A DNA stretch of 64,000 bases, taken from contig CAVOTL010000005.1 in assembly GCA_963699345.1 (NCBI GenBank), positions 620,001 to 684,000 on the forward strand, in the 5' to 3' direction. Below the pieces are notes generated by a model. The model was not told the origin of the DNA, ran no database searches, and was given only the letters and a program-made list of their open reading frames with translations. Every line of letters starts with the position of its first letter. Position 1 is the stretch's first letter. The stretch is from Bog-756 sp963699345 (lineage in GTDB: Bacteria > Actinomycetota > Acidimicrobiia > Acidimicrobiales > RAAP-2). Positions 17,927-26,076 of the stretch are shown here, piece by piece. A program made the translations under genes and the position numbers.

Positions 17927-18996
17927 CGTCCGCCCCTCGGGCCGGACTCGACCGCGGACAGGGCGATGGCCTCGAAGTCACGGACCACCCCGTCCCAGGC
18001 GAACCCCGCCGCATGCCGTCGACCGGCGGAGGACATCGCCTCCCGGAGGTCTTCGTCCTTGGCGAGCCGGACCCACTGCTCGACGAGTTCCGCCTCGGTG
18101 TCGACCAGGGTGCCGGTCACGCCGTCGACGATGGCGTCGCGGACCCCCGGGGCCCGGAATCCGATGGACGGGGTCCCGACCGCGGCGGCCTCGATGATCA
18201 CGATGCCCCACCCCTCGTGGTGCGACGGGTGGATGAGGGCCCACGCCTGGGCCAGGAGCCGCCACTTCTCCTCTTCGTCGACCCATCCGGCGAACTCGAC
18301 GCCGTCGCCGGCCAGCTCCCGCAGGTTCGCGAGCTCGGGCCCGTCACCGAGGACGACGAGCCTTCCCCCGGTCACGGGCCGCACCTGCTCCCAGGCCCGG
18401 AGCATCAGATCGATCCGCTTGTGCGGCACGAGACGTCCGGCGTTCACGAAGAGAGGTTCGGGCGAACGCTCGACGGCGTCGACGACGGGGAGGTCCACAC
18501 CGGGGTTGAGGACGCTGATCCGGTCGGCGGCCACCCCGATCTTCTCCAGTGAGGTGGCCGTGGACGCGGAGATGGCGAGGAACGGCACGTGACGGTAGAC
18601 CCGGGGCATCACGATCTCCTCGCCCGCCCGGCCCACCCCGGTGAGCAACGGACCGAAGTGCTGGCCCCACTGGTCGGTGTGCACGTGGTTGACGAAGGCG
18701 AGCACCGCCTTCCTCCTCCACAACGGGGAGAAGTAGGGGATGCCGTTCTCGACGTCGACCAGGAGATCCCACCGGCGGGCCGTCCGGTGGTGCACGAACG
18801 GCGCCCGCAGGTACTGGGTGTAGGTGCCGCCGAGTTCGACCACGGGGTAGGGACGAGCGGCGACCGGTCCGCCGCACAGGAGCATGACCTCGTGCCCCCG
18901 CTCCATCATCCCGACGGCCAGGCGGTCGATCAGCACTTCGGAGCCACCCGCGAGGTCGTTGGCGAGGTCGCGCCAACTCATGAACGCTACGCGCAT
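17923..18996 (-). CDS. GT4 glycosyltransferase
   Basis: A 357-residue GT-B fold enzyme. N-terminal DLAGGSEVLIDRLAVGM is the acceptor-side glycine loop. The C-terminal half has LFVNAGRLVPHKRIDLML, VVLGDGPELANL and the E-x7-E region HPSHHEGWGIVIIEAAAVG that contacts the nucleotide sugar. It transfers a sugar in the cytoplasm to a lipid or glycan acceptor; donor and acceptor are unknown. The ATG follows GAGGAGG, about 10 bases away. Its end overlaps the AftD start by four bases, so both are translated from one mRNA, presumably started from the TAGGAT element at 19054. Confidence 0.9.
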   Translation of the reverse strand: MRVAFMSWRDLANDLAGGSEVLIDRLAVGMMERGHEVMLLCGGPVAARPYPVVELGGTYTQYLRAPFVHHRTARRWDLLVDVENGIPYFSPLWRRKAVLAFVNHVHTDQWGQHFGPLLTGVGRAGEEIVMPRVYRHVPFLAISASTATSLEKIGVAADRISVLNPGVDLPVVDAVERSPEPLFVNAGRLVPHKRIDLMLRAWEQVRPVTGGRLVVLGDGPELANLRELAGDGVEFAGWVDEEEKWRLLAQAWALIHPSHHEGWGIVIIEAAAVGTPSIGFRAPGVRDAIVDGVTGTLVDTEAELVEQWVRLAKDEDLREAMSSAGRRHAAGFAWDGVVRDFEAIALSAVESGPRGGR

Positions 18997-19053
18997 GATG
19001 TCACCGCCTCCTCGGGGTCACCGGGTCGGACTCCGACCCCTCGCAGGGAGGCG

Positions 19054-19059
19054 ATCCTA
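19054..19059 (-). promoter_or_regulatory. -10 hexamer TAGGAT for GT4-aftD pair
   Basis: TANNNT hexamer about 57 bases before the ATG at 18996 on the minus strand. The leader contains a clear GAGGAGG. Confidence 0.4.
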
Positions 19060-19125
19060 GGAGACCGACGTCCAACCGCCGGGTCGCCCCGACGGGTGTC
19101 CGGGGCGCATGGAGGGCATCCACCG

Positions 19126-19863
19126 CTACGGCTCGATGGCCGCTCGACTCGACCGTCGCATCACCACGACGAGGTTCCAGGTCAGGAACTCCCGCACGAC
19201 CGGGATGTCGACCATCACCTTCGTCCACCTCGGGTAGTACCGCGGGAACGAGTCGAGGATCTCTACGTCCGGACACGCCTCGCACCAGGCCAGGACGTCG
19301 CGCACGTCGAGTCGGAACAGGCTCACGCCGAACCGGTTCTTGGCAGGGGCGCCGGTCTTCCGCTCGAACCGCCGGGCCGACCACTCCCCGCCGAGATAGT
19401 GCCACGGCGACGTCTCGTGCCCACCCCAGGGCGAGAGCCAGTTGGTGAACGTGACGTAGATGACCCCCCCCGGGGCCACCACCCGCACCATCTCGGCGAG
19501 CATCCGCCGGTAGGAGATCACGTGCTCGAGGACGTTGGACGAGTAGCTCACGTCGACCGAGCCGGTGGCGATGGGCAGGGCGCACCCGTCGGCGATGACG
19601 CCGTCGACGAGCGTCCGTCCGTGTTCGGTCATCTGGTCGAAGTCGTACTCCGCGGTGACGGCCCTCGCGCCGGCCGCCCGGAAGGCGTCGCCGACGTACC
19701 CCGAGGCCCCGCCGACGTCCAGCACGGTCGCCTCGTAGACCTGGCAGAAGCGGGAGATGTCAGCCACCGTGTCGGCGGCCAGCAGTCCGTAGAACGTCTC
19801 GGGATCGGTGGCCTCGTGTCGAAATGCCTTGAACAGTTCGACGGAATGCTTCAACCCATTCAT
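19126..19863 (-). CDS. Class I SAM methyltransferase
   Basis: A 245-residue protein. Motif I is VLDVGGASGYVGDAF (about 47-61), motif II VTAEYDFDQM, and motif III DVSYSSNVLEHVISYRRMLAEM followed by VRVVAPGGVIYVTFTNW. The post-domain with SPWGGHETSPWHYLGG is common in actinobacterial methyltransferases from glycan loci. The acceptor is unknown. Its ATG overlaps the stop of the upstream GT2 gene by four bases, so the two are coupled; the pair could glycosylate and methylate the same intermediate. Confidence 0.85.
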   Translation of the reverse strand: MNGLKHSVELFKAFRHEATDPETFYGLLAADTVADISRFCQVYEATVLDVGGASGYVGDAFRAAGARAVTAEYDFDQMTEHGRTLVDGVIADGCALPIATGSVDVSYSSNVLEHVISYRRMLAEMVRVVAPGGVIYVTFTNWLSPWGGHETSPWHYLGGEWSARRFERKTGAPAKNRFGVSLFRLDVRDVLAWCEACPDVEILDSFPRYYPRWTKVMVDIPVVREFLTWNLVVVMRRSSRAAIEP

Positions 19864-20834
19864 ACGGCCAACTCCCTCGGGCGGATACTCACCCCCGAGA
19901 AGGGAGCAAACAGCGACCTGTACTCCACGCTCAGCGACTCCGGATGGTACACCTCGAGATCCGAGATCAGGCGCTGCCCGATACGACGGGCGACGGTCGG
20001 GGGCACCGCGGGGAGCAGGACGGCCGTTCCGGACTCCCAGGCGACCACCAGATCGACGTTCCGCACGAACGGCCGGATCAGCGCCGGAGCGGCCTCGATG
20101 GGCACGTCGGGCAGGAAGACACCGTGCACGGGAGGGACGGCCTTGGGGATGAGCCTCGAGCGCGCCACGTCGCCGAACATCTGCAGCCCGTCGTGGACGG
20201 GACGCACCTTGCTCCCCGACACGTCGGTCCACGTGACCGGCACCTCCTCCATCCGCAGCCCGAACCGGACGGCCAGATCGAGCACCTCGACGTCGAAGGC
20301 GAACCGGTCGACCCGGGCCCCGTGCCACAGGAGTTTGGCGATCGGCCCCCGGAACGCCTTGAAGGCGCACTGCGTGTCCATGTAGGGCAGACGGGTCATG
20401 GAGGCGACGGTCATGCCGAAGACCCGGTTCATGATCCGACGGTGGATGTCGCGCTGGACCACGGACAGCTCGTGGGCCCGGGACCCGACCGCCACATGGC
20501 TCCGACGGAGGGCGTCGACCAGCAGCTTGAGGTCCTTCGGATCCGTTCCCATGTCCGCGTCCATGTACCCGATGGTGTCGCCCCGGGCATGCGTCACGCC
20601 GACCCGCACCGCGGCACCTTTTCCGCTGTTCTTCGAGAGCGGGATGACCGAGTACGAGGACCAGGAGGCGAGGACCGACCGGGCCACCGCGGCGGTGCCG
20701 TCGGTGCTGCCGTCGTCCACCACGATGATCTCGGTGCCGTCGGGTGGGGCGGCATCCATGAGGCGCTCCAGGCCCGCGGCGAGGCGATCGGCCTCGTTGT
20801 ACGCAGGAATGATCAGGCTGAGGCAGCATCCCAT
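19860..20834 (-). CDS. GT2 polyprenyl-phosphate hexosyltransferase-like
   Basis: A 324-residue GT-A enzyme close to dolichyl-phosphate beta-glucosyltransferase. It shows LSLIIPAYNEADRL, VVDDGSTDGT (about 38-47), KNSGKGAAVRVGV, then the D-x-D type MDADMGTDP, and MDTQCAFKAFRG, the usual acceptor-side motif of the DPM/ALG5 group. These enzymes make polyprenyl-phosphate sugar, the donor used by GT-C transferases. There is no C-terminal membrane helix pair, so it is probably peripheral. The AGGGGGAAG stretch precedes the ATG. It would supply the GT-C enzymes in this window. Confidence 0.9.
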   Translation of the reverse strand: MGCCLSLIIPAYNEADRLAAGLERLMDAAPPDGTEIIVVDDGSTDGTAAVARSVLASWSSYSVIPLSKNSGKGAAVRVGVTHARGDTIGYMDADMGTDPKDLKLLVDALRRSHVAVGSRAHELSVVQRDIHRRIMNRVFGMTVASMTRLPYMDTQCAFKAFRGPIAKLLWHGARVDRFAFDVEVLDLAVRFGLRMEEVPVTWTDVSGSKVRPVHDGLQMFGDVARSRLIPKAVPPVHGVFLPDVPIEAAPALIRPFVRNVDLVVAWESGTAVLLPAVPPTVARRIGQRLISDLEVYHPESLSVEYRSLFAPFSGVSIRPRELAV

Positions 20835-21044
20835 CCGACGTCTTCCCCCTGTTTGACCCCTTGACCGCCACCTCCGCCGGAAAAGCGGCTGTTCCCAGCC
20901 TGCCCTACTACCGGTACAAAGATCAACAGCCGCCCGGCCGAACGACGCAGAGTGGTCGGTCCGACCACGTACAGACGTCGTCTGCCGTCCACTCCCGGGT
21001 TCGGGGCCGGCGGGGGGACTTCCGGTGCGGAACCTCCCGGCCGG

Positions 21045-22193
21045 TCAGGGCGTCGGTTGCCGCTTCCCGGCCAACCGGGCGAGCGCCGACTCGACGGCAT
21101 CGACCTCCTGGTCGAGGGACAGGCGGACCACCACCGCGTCGCGACACCGGGAGCCGAGTCCGGGGTCCTCGACCTTCCACGAGCTGAGCGAGACGAGCCG
21201 CTCCGCCAGCGCGTCCACGTCGTCCGCCGGGACGAGGTACTCGGCCAGCCAGCCGACGAGGATCTCGGCATTGCCCCCGACGCGGGTGGCCACGACCGGC
21301 ACCCCGCAGGCGAGCGGCTCGATCACCGAACGGGAGAACGGCTCGGGCCAGCGGCTCGGGGCCGCCACCACGTCCGCCATCTGGATCAGGGGCTCGACGT
21401 CCTTGCGGGCTTCCAACCACAGGATGTCGTCGGACGACCCGAGCGCGTGCAGCGAACGGATGTAGCGCTCGGCGTCCGCGGGGTCCGCCGACAGCGACGG
21501 GGCGCCGACGATGACCAGGCGGGCGCCCGGCACCTTCTCCGACACCTGGGCGAACGCCCGGACGAGGACGTCCACGCCTTTTACCGACGCCAGTCGGCCG
21601 GCGAACAGCGTGACGAACGCCCCCGGCTCGATGCCGAGCTCGCGGCGGGTGGCGAGCTGGTCCTCGGGCGGGGCGGGGACGTAGTGGTCCATGTCCATCC
21701 CGGTGTGGACCACCTGGATGGCGGACGGACGGAGACCGCTCCGCATCCACAGTCCGGCGGTGTCGTGGGACACCGACAGCGTGAGCGCCACGTGACGGAG
21801 GCTCCACCTCACGGGCAGCGGGAGCTTGTTGGGCTGCGGCAGGCACAGGTGGAACACGACCGGGGCCCGGCAGAGCAGGCCGACGACCACCGCGAAGGGG
21901 ATGTCCAACGGCCGGAACACGTAGATCACGTCGGGGCGCAACCGGACGGTCTCGACGATCCCGCGGGCCACGCCGATCGAGGAGCGGACCGGCCGACGGG
22001 CCCGGGGCAGGGAACTCTCGATGGTGACCATCCGGCGCGAGAAGGCCTCCCAGTCCTTGGTGAAGTCGCCGGCCGACGCGTAGGCGACGTCGACGACGTG
22101 CCCGCGTTCCGCCAGCGCACGGCACATCGTGAGTTGATTGCGCTCCAAGCCCCCCCGGGACCCGAGGTGGTTGGCCACGGTCAGGATCCGCAT
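21045..22193 (-). CDS. GT4 glycosyltransferase
   Basis: A 382-residue GT-B enzyme. Features are N-terminal NHLGSRGGLERNQLTMC, central VVHTGMDMDHYVP, FAGRLASVKGVDVLVRAF and the donor-binding PSRWPEPFSRSVIEPLACG followed by VVATRVGGNAEI. It is a cytoplasmic sugar transferase for the surface glycan; donor unknown. The start ATG has GGAG immediately upstream, and no better upstream start exists. It is separated by 210 bases from the GT2 at 19860 and is divergent from the sulfotransferase at 22314. Confidence 0.9.
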   Translation of the reverse strand: MRILTVANHLGSRGGLERNQLTMCRALAERGHVVDVAYASAGDFTKDWEAFSRRMVTIESSLPRARRPVRSSIGVARGIVETVRLRPDVIYVFRPLDIPFAVVVGLLCRAPVVFHLCLPQPNKLPLPVRWSLRHVALTLSVSHDTAGLWMRSGLRPSAIQVVHTGMDMDHYVPAPPEDQLATRRELGIEPGAFVTLFAGRLASVKGVDVLVRAFAQVSEKVPGARLVIVGAPSLSADPADAERYIRSLHALGSSDDILWLEARKDVEPLIQMADVVAAPSRWPEPFSRSVIEPLACGVPVVATRVGGNAEILVGWLAEYLVPADDVDALAERLVSLSSWKVEDPGLGSRCRDAVVVRLSLDQEVDAVESALARLAGKRQPTP

Positions 22194-22269
22194 CTCCAGA
22201 GTTTGGCATAGGGACCGCGCGGAACGCGACGGTCCACCCCGGCCGTCCGGCCACCCGAGGACGGCGACC

Positions 22270-22275
22270 TACACT
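22270..22275 (+). promoter_or_regulatory. -10 hexamer TACACT
   Basis: TANNNT hexamer 38 bases before the ATG at 22314. A GAGGAGAGG ribosome binding site lies in the leader. Confidence 0.45.
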
Positions 22276-22313
22276 GCGTTCCGGCGGTGGCGGCCGACGA
22301 GGAGAGGGCACGG

Positions 22314-23138
22314 ATGGCTGGACGGGGGACGTGGACCGGGCAGGCTCCGCCGCTCCCCGTCAGGATGGGACGGGTCGCCCGGCAACGGGTGCGGAGGGCC
22401 ACGACCAACCCCTTCGCGTCCGGTACCGAACGGGTCCTGCTGGTCCACTGCGGCCACCACAAGGCGGCCACCGTGTGGTTCCGCCAGATCCTCCTCGAGG
22501 TCATGCGGCGCTACGGGCTCCGTCAACAGGAGGGGAACGGCGAGCCGCTGCGGTCCGACACCGATCTCGCCTTCTACACCAACGCCGGCCGCTTCGACCG
22601 GGACCAGGTGGGACCTCGCCCGTTCCGCGGCTCCCACCTCATACGCGACCCCCGCGACCTCGTGGTGTCGGGCTACGAGTACCACCTCGTCACCGACGAG
22701 CCGTGGGTGCGGAGGCCCAATCCCCGGTTCGGCGACCTCGGCTACCAGGAGTACCTCCGGGGCTTCGGCGAGGAGGAGGGGCTCCTGGTCGAGATCGAGT
22801 GGTTCTCCCGGGAGACCGGAGCGGCCATGGGCGCATGGGACTACCGGCAGCCGGAATTCCTCGAACTCCGCTACGAAGAGGCGATGGGCGACGAAGCCGG
22901 CACCTTCGAGCGCCTGTTCCGTTGGTACGGCTTCGACGACACGGCTGCGGCCATCGGCCTCGAGGCGGTCGACCGACTCAGCCTGCGACGCGGGGGCGCC
23001 ATCCCCAACCATGTCCGGTCGGGGCGCCCGGGTGAGTGGCAGGACCGCCTGGGCCCGGCCCATCTCGAGCGGTTGGCGGAGCTCACCGGCGACCTGGTCG
23101 GTCGGCTGGGCTACGACGCCCCGGAGGCACCGCGATGA
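22314..23138 (+). CDS. PAPS-dependent sulfotransferase A
   Basis: A 274-residue cytoplasmic sulfotransferase. The 5'-phosphosulfate loop is HCGHHKAATVWFRQIL near the N-terminus, the 3'-phosphate site is IRDPRDLVVSGYEYH, and RSGRPGEWQDRL near the C-terminus matches the R-x-G-x-x-G-x-W PAPS-binding loop. It moves sulfate from PAPS to a hydroxyl or amine acceptor. I chose the ATG at 22314 because GAGGAGAGG stands 6 bases before it; a GTG 27 bases earlier is possible. It is the first of nine sulfotransferases in the window and is of a different subfamily from the rest. Confidence 0.85.
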   Translation: MAGRGTWTGQAPPLPVRMGRVARQRVRRATTNPFASGTERVLLVHCGHHKAATVWFRQILLEVMRRYGLRQQEGNGEPLRSDTDLAFYTNAGRFDRDQVGPRPFRGSHLIRDPRDLVVSGYEYHLVTDEPWVRRPNPRFGDLGYQEYLRGFGEEEGLLVEIEWFSRETGAAMGAWDYRQPEFLELRYEEAMGDEAGTFERLFRWYGFDDTAAAIGLEAVDRLSLRRGGAIPNHVRSGRPGEWQDRLGPAHLERLAELTGDLVGRLGYDAPEAPR

Positions 23139-23210
23139 CGACCGACGCCGGTCGGTGGGTCCGTGACCGTCCCGGCCGGCCGGCCGTTGTCGGCCTCTCC
23201 CGCTGAACGG

Positions 23211-23216
23211 TACTCT
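23211..23216 (+). promoter_or_regulatory. -10 hexamer TACTCT, leaderless-type
   Basis: TANNNT hexamer 5 bases before the ATG at 23222. No ribosome binding site is present. Confidence 0.45.
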
Positions 23217-23221
23217 CGGCC

Positions 23222-24088
23222 ATGCCGTCAACGAGTCGTTCCCCACGGCGGCCCCACCCGGTTCCGCGGAGCCTTCCCGAGTGGTCGGCGAGGTACGTCC
23301 GGTCACTGGTGGAAGCGGCCCGCACCGGCCGACAGATCGCCCACGTGGAGCGGTGGTGCTTCTTCGTCGGGTATCCGCGCAGCGGCCACACCTTGCTGGC
23401 CAGCCTCCTCGACGCGCATCCCGAGGTCGTGATCTCCAACGAGCTGGACGCCTTCCGGTACCTCGACCACGGCTTCACGAGGCGTCAGATCTACGGTCTC
23501 GTCCTGTGGCACGAGCGTCTCTACGGCTACGGCAAGCCCGACTTCGACTACTCCGTCCCCGGCGGTCACCAGGGAGCGGCGTCCCGGCTGCGGGTGATCG
23601 GCGACAAGCGCGGCACCGCCACCGGCTTCCGGCTGGCGGGTGACGTCGGCCTCATCGACCGGATACGCCGGGTGACCGGCGTCCCCCTGCGGGTCATCCA
23701 GCACAGCCGGAACCCGTTCGACATTATCGCCACCAGCGCCACCATCGAGTCCGACGGGGTCGAACCGCGGCTGCCCGAGGCCATCCGGTGGTTCACCCTG
23801 TGGAGCCGGAACCTGGACGTCGTCCGTCACGAGCTGCGCGACGACGAGCAGCTGGAGACGCGCCACGAACGGTTGGTGGCGGCGCCGGCGGACGAGCTGC
23901 GGCGGGTGACGGGTTTCCTCGGGGTCGACGCCGATGCGGCCTACCTCGAACAGTGCTCGGCGTCCGTCTGGCCGTCCCCCCGCCGATCGAGGAACTCGGT
24001 GACGTGGAGCGACCGCCAGATCGGGGAGGTCGACGACGTCATCGCCCGGTACCCCTGGCTCCGCGGCTACACCTTCGACTCCGAGTAG
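23222..24088 (+). CDS. Sulfotransferase-family protein B
   Basis: A 288-residue protein. The PAPS loop is FFVGYPRSGHTLLASLLDAHP (about 48-68); this GxPRSGxT form is a standard sulfotransferase P-loop-like motif. NELDAFRYLDHGF follows. The 3'-phosphate site appears as VIQHSRNPFDIIATS. The C-terminal WSDRQIGEVDDVIARYPWL region is helical and typical. The N-terminal 25 residues are basic. A leaderless start is likely. Its last codons and stop lie inside a 19-base tandem duplication, and the neighbouring gene C ends convergently 33 bases away. Confidence 0.8.
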   Translation: MPSTSRSPRRPHPVPRSLPEWSARYVRSLVEAARTGRQIAHVERWCFFVGYPRSGHTLLASLLDAHPEVVISNELDAFRYLDHGFTRRQIYGLVLWHERLYGYGKPDFDYSVPGGHQGAASRLRVIGDKRGTATGFRLAGDVGLIDRIRRVTGVPLRVIQHSRNPFDIIATSATIESDGVEPRLPEAIRWFTLWSRNLDVVRHELRDDEQLETRHERLVAAPADELRRVTGFLGVDADAAYLEQCSASVWPSPRRSRNSVTWSDRQIGEVDDVIARYPWLRGYTFDSE

Positions 24089-24116
24089 CCACCGCGTCTC
24101 CGAGTAGCCACCGCGT
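24079..24116. repeat. Perfect 19-base tandem duplication at a stop codon
   Basis: Two identical 19-base units beginning CTCCGAGTAG, at 24079-24097 and 24098-24116. The first unit includes the last codons and stop of sulfotransferase B; the second is non-coding. It looks like a recent local duplication. Confidence 0.9.
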
Positions 24117-24121
24117 CGGCG

Positions 24122-25087
24122 CTACCGCACGATGGAGGTCGCCCGTCGTACGAGGGCCCGGAGGCGGGTGCCGGCGGTCCGGGGCACCTCACCGGGAACC
24201 TTCCACGTGTCCCGCCACGCCGGGCCGGCCGCGGTGAGCTGGGCGTCGATCCACGGCGCCTCGGCGTCCAGGGGCGGCGGGGCGAAGCAGTCGTGGACGC
24301 CGGCCAATGACTGCACCGTGTCGTAGAGATCGGCGGTGGGTCCGAGTCGGGCCGCATCGCGGGAGCTGTGGCGCAGGGCCGGATCGATGAACTCGCGCAC
24401 GGACGGGAGGTCGATCTCGGGAGCCACGGCCATCCCCAGGCCGGCGAGGAACTGGCGCGCCCGTTCCGAGAAGGCCACCGGGTCCTCGAGGACGTCGTCG
24501 TAGCTCGTGACCATCACGGGCATGCCCGCCGCCTGCTCGAGGAGGAGGCGGGTGTAGCGCATCCACAGGGCCATCCCGAACTCGGTCTCCATGCGGTCAC
24601 GCGTCTCGAGCGACCGGGCCACGTCGAGCGGGCTGCGGTAGACCACGATGCCCGAGACCGGTCGGCCCAGTGCCCGGCGCCAGAACGACAGGGTGACACA
24701 GGCCCGCGGGTCCTTCCACACCCACGGTTCGCGGGGGTGGGCGCGGGCGAAGATGGCCCGGGCCTCCTCGAACCGGGACTCCTCGAGGTCCTGCTGCCAA
24801 GCGGCGAGGGTCCCGGCGGTCGGTGGGTACCACCACGAGCACCCCATCTCGCCCAGCAGGCGGTCGTTCAGCCTGAAGAGCGACCGGCTCTCCCAGTGCC
24901 CCTTGGCATTCGTGCGCGTCCCGACCAGGAGGTCCTCGTCCACGCACACCGAGGGTCCGAGGAGGTTGACCAGCCGCGTGACCGCCGACGTCCCGCTCCG
25001 GTGCATCCCGAGGATCAGCACGCCGGCGGGCACCCCTTCGGCGTACCCCCCCGGCCCGGGCCCGTCCGCCCCCCGCCCGTCGGTCAT
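24122..25087 (-). CDS. Sulfotransferase-family protein C
   Basis: About 321 residues. The PAPS loop is LILGMHRSGTSAVTRLVNLLG, then a substrate region NAKGHWESRSLFRLNDRLL, WVWKDPRACVTLSFWRRAL, and the 3'-phosphate site VVYRSPLDVARSLETRD. This GMHRSGTSA subfamily also includes genes D and E in this window. The acceptor is unknown. Two starts are possible: ATG at 25087 and GTG at 25099. The ATG overlaps the stop of a 27-codon open frame (ATGA), suggesting translational coupling, which favours 25087. Confidence 0.85.
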   Translation of the reverse strand: MTDGRGADGPGPGGYAEGVPAGVLILGMHRSGTSAVTRLVNLLGPSVCVDEDLLVGTRTNAKGHWESRSLFRLNDRLLGEMGCSWWYPPTAGTLAAWQQDLEESRFEEARAIFARAHPREPWVWKDPRACVTLSFWRRALGRPVSGIVVYRSPLDVARSLETRDRMETEFGMALWMRYTRLLLEQAAGMPVMVTSYDDVLEDPVAFSERARQFLAGLGMAVAPEIDLPSVREFIDPALRHSSRDAARLGPTADLYDTVQSLAGVHDCFAPPPLDAEAPWIDAQLTAAGPAWRDTWKVPGEVPRTAGTRLRALVRRATSIVR

Positions 25088-25167
25088 CGTCGACGCCACC
25101 GGGCGCGGCCGCCGGCAGAGGCGGTCGCCTCCGGCGGGTACCCCACTGCGCCTCGACGACTCACCAC
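25084..25167 (-). CDS. Possible leaderless leader peptide (27 codons)
   Basis: A short open frame starting GTG-GTG, six bases after a TAGCAT hexamer. It encodes an Arg-rich peptide ending W-R-R-R, and its TGA overlaps the ATG of sulfotransferase C as ATGA. Either it is a translated leader coupling expression of the gene, or it marks a frameshift in a longer N-terminus. Only position and overlap support it. Confidence 0.35.
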   Translation of the reverse strand: MVSRRGAVGYPPEATASAGGRARWRRR

Positions 25168-25173
25168 GCGGCG

Positions 25174-25179
25174 ATGCTA
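25174..25179 (-). promoter_or_regulatory. -10 hexamer TAGCAT
   Basis: TANNNT hexamer 6 bases before a GTG at 25167 and about 87 bases before the sulfotransferase C ATG. Confidence 0.4.
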
Positions 25180-25242
25180 GCCCGGCGGTTCAGGGTGCCG
25201 ACGGTGTCCCGACCTCCGGGGTGCCGCCTGCCGCGGGTGTCG

Positions 25243-26076
25243 TCAGCGGCCGAGGAACCAGGACGACATCCGGTCGGCACCGTCCTTCAGGTCGTCGACC
25301 CTCACCGAGGCCACCCGACGCACCATCCGCCGACGCGTCTCGAGGGAGGTCAGCAGGACCGCACCGAGGAGCATCAGGGTGATCCCGAGGAGCAGCAGCA
25401 GTCGGACGGGCGCCCCGGTGTACGGGAGCTGGCTGCTCCCGTCGGCCGCCTTGGCGACCGTGGACGCAGTGGTGTCATCGGTGAACGGAAGGTCCGACGA
25501 GCCGTTCGGTGTCGTGCTGGCGGAGGCCACGACGGCCGGCACCTTGGTGGTCGTCGTCGTGGAGGGACGGGTGGTGGTGGTCGTCGTGGTCGTCGACGAC
25601 GTCGTAGTCGTCGTCGACGTGGACGTCGTGGTGGTGCTGGTGGACGTCGTGGTCGTCGATGTGGACGTCGTGGTGGTGGTCGTGGGTTGCGGGCAGTCCT
25701 CGATCGGGGCCCGCACGCCGTCCATCATCTTCCACGGCTTCGGCCCGACCAACACGTCCGCCTGGATGACACCGCAGTACGGCGGGAACGGCACCGAGAG
25801 GACCCCGGAGGTGCCGACCTCGAAGCCGGCCACGGGCTTTCCGGGAGCGTCCGGCTCGTTCACGAACAACACCCACTGGCAGACGGGCCGCACGATCGGA
25901 CAGTCCGTCGGGATCGTCACCTCGACCGCCGAGGTCATGCCGTCGAACCGGGGCATGGCCTCGGGGGAGCGCTCCTTCATCGCCCACGCCGTCCCGGCCG
26001 ACACCATCGACGCGCCGACGGCGATCACGACGACCGCCAGAACCATCACCGCCCTGCGCAATCGCTTCACCCGCAT
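25243..26076 (-). CDS. Surface protein with Thr-rich stalk and LPXTG-like sorting signal
   Basis: A 277-residue exported protein. The signal peptide is about residues 1-32 (MRVKRLRRAVMVLAVVVI core, cleavage near AWA). A globular part with four cysteines (TDCPIVRPVCQW, PPYCGVIQ, IEDCPQP) is followed by about 45 residues made almost only of Thr and Ser. LPYTG and a hydrophobic helix (VRLLLLLGITLMLLGAVLL) follow, then Arg residues. The LPYTG-helix-RRR order is a sortase sorting signal, but the tail after the helix is about 35 residues, longer than usual. A second near-motif, LPFTD, precedes it. The ATG follows GGAGAGGACGC. No sortase gene is in the window. The function is unknown; the stalk suggests wall anchoring. 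Confidence 0.8.
   Translation of the reverse strand: MRVKRLRRAVMVLAVVVIAVGASMVSAGTAWAMKERSPEAMPRFDGMTSAVEVTIPTDCPIVRPVCQWVLFVNEPDAPGKPVAGFEVGTSGVLSVPFPPYCGVIQADVLVGPKPWKMMDGVRAPIEDCPQPTTTTTTSTSTTTTSTSTTTTSTSTTTTTSSTTTTTTTTRPSTTTTTKVPAVVASASTTPNGSSDLPFTDDTTASTVAKAADGSSQLPYTGAPVRLLLLLGITLMLLGAVLLTSLETRRRMVRRVASVRVDDLKDGADRMSSWFLGR
25545..25685. repeat. Low-complexity GTG/GTC repeat coding the Thr stalk
   Basis: Run of GTGGTGGTC- and GACGTCGTC-like units (plus-strand view) that encodes the Thr/Ser stalk of the surface protein. Such tracts change length easily by slippage. Confidence 0.75.

Noticed and set aside
25545..25685. CRISPR-like or minisatellite array
   Set aside because: The repeats are short codon-level repeats encoding a Thr/Ser stalk, without spacers.
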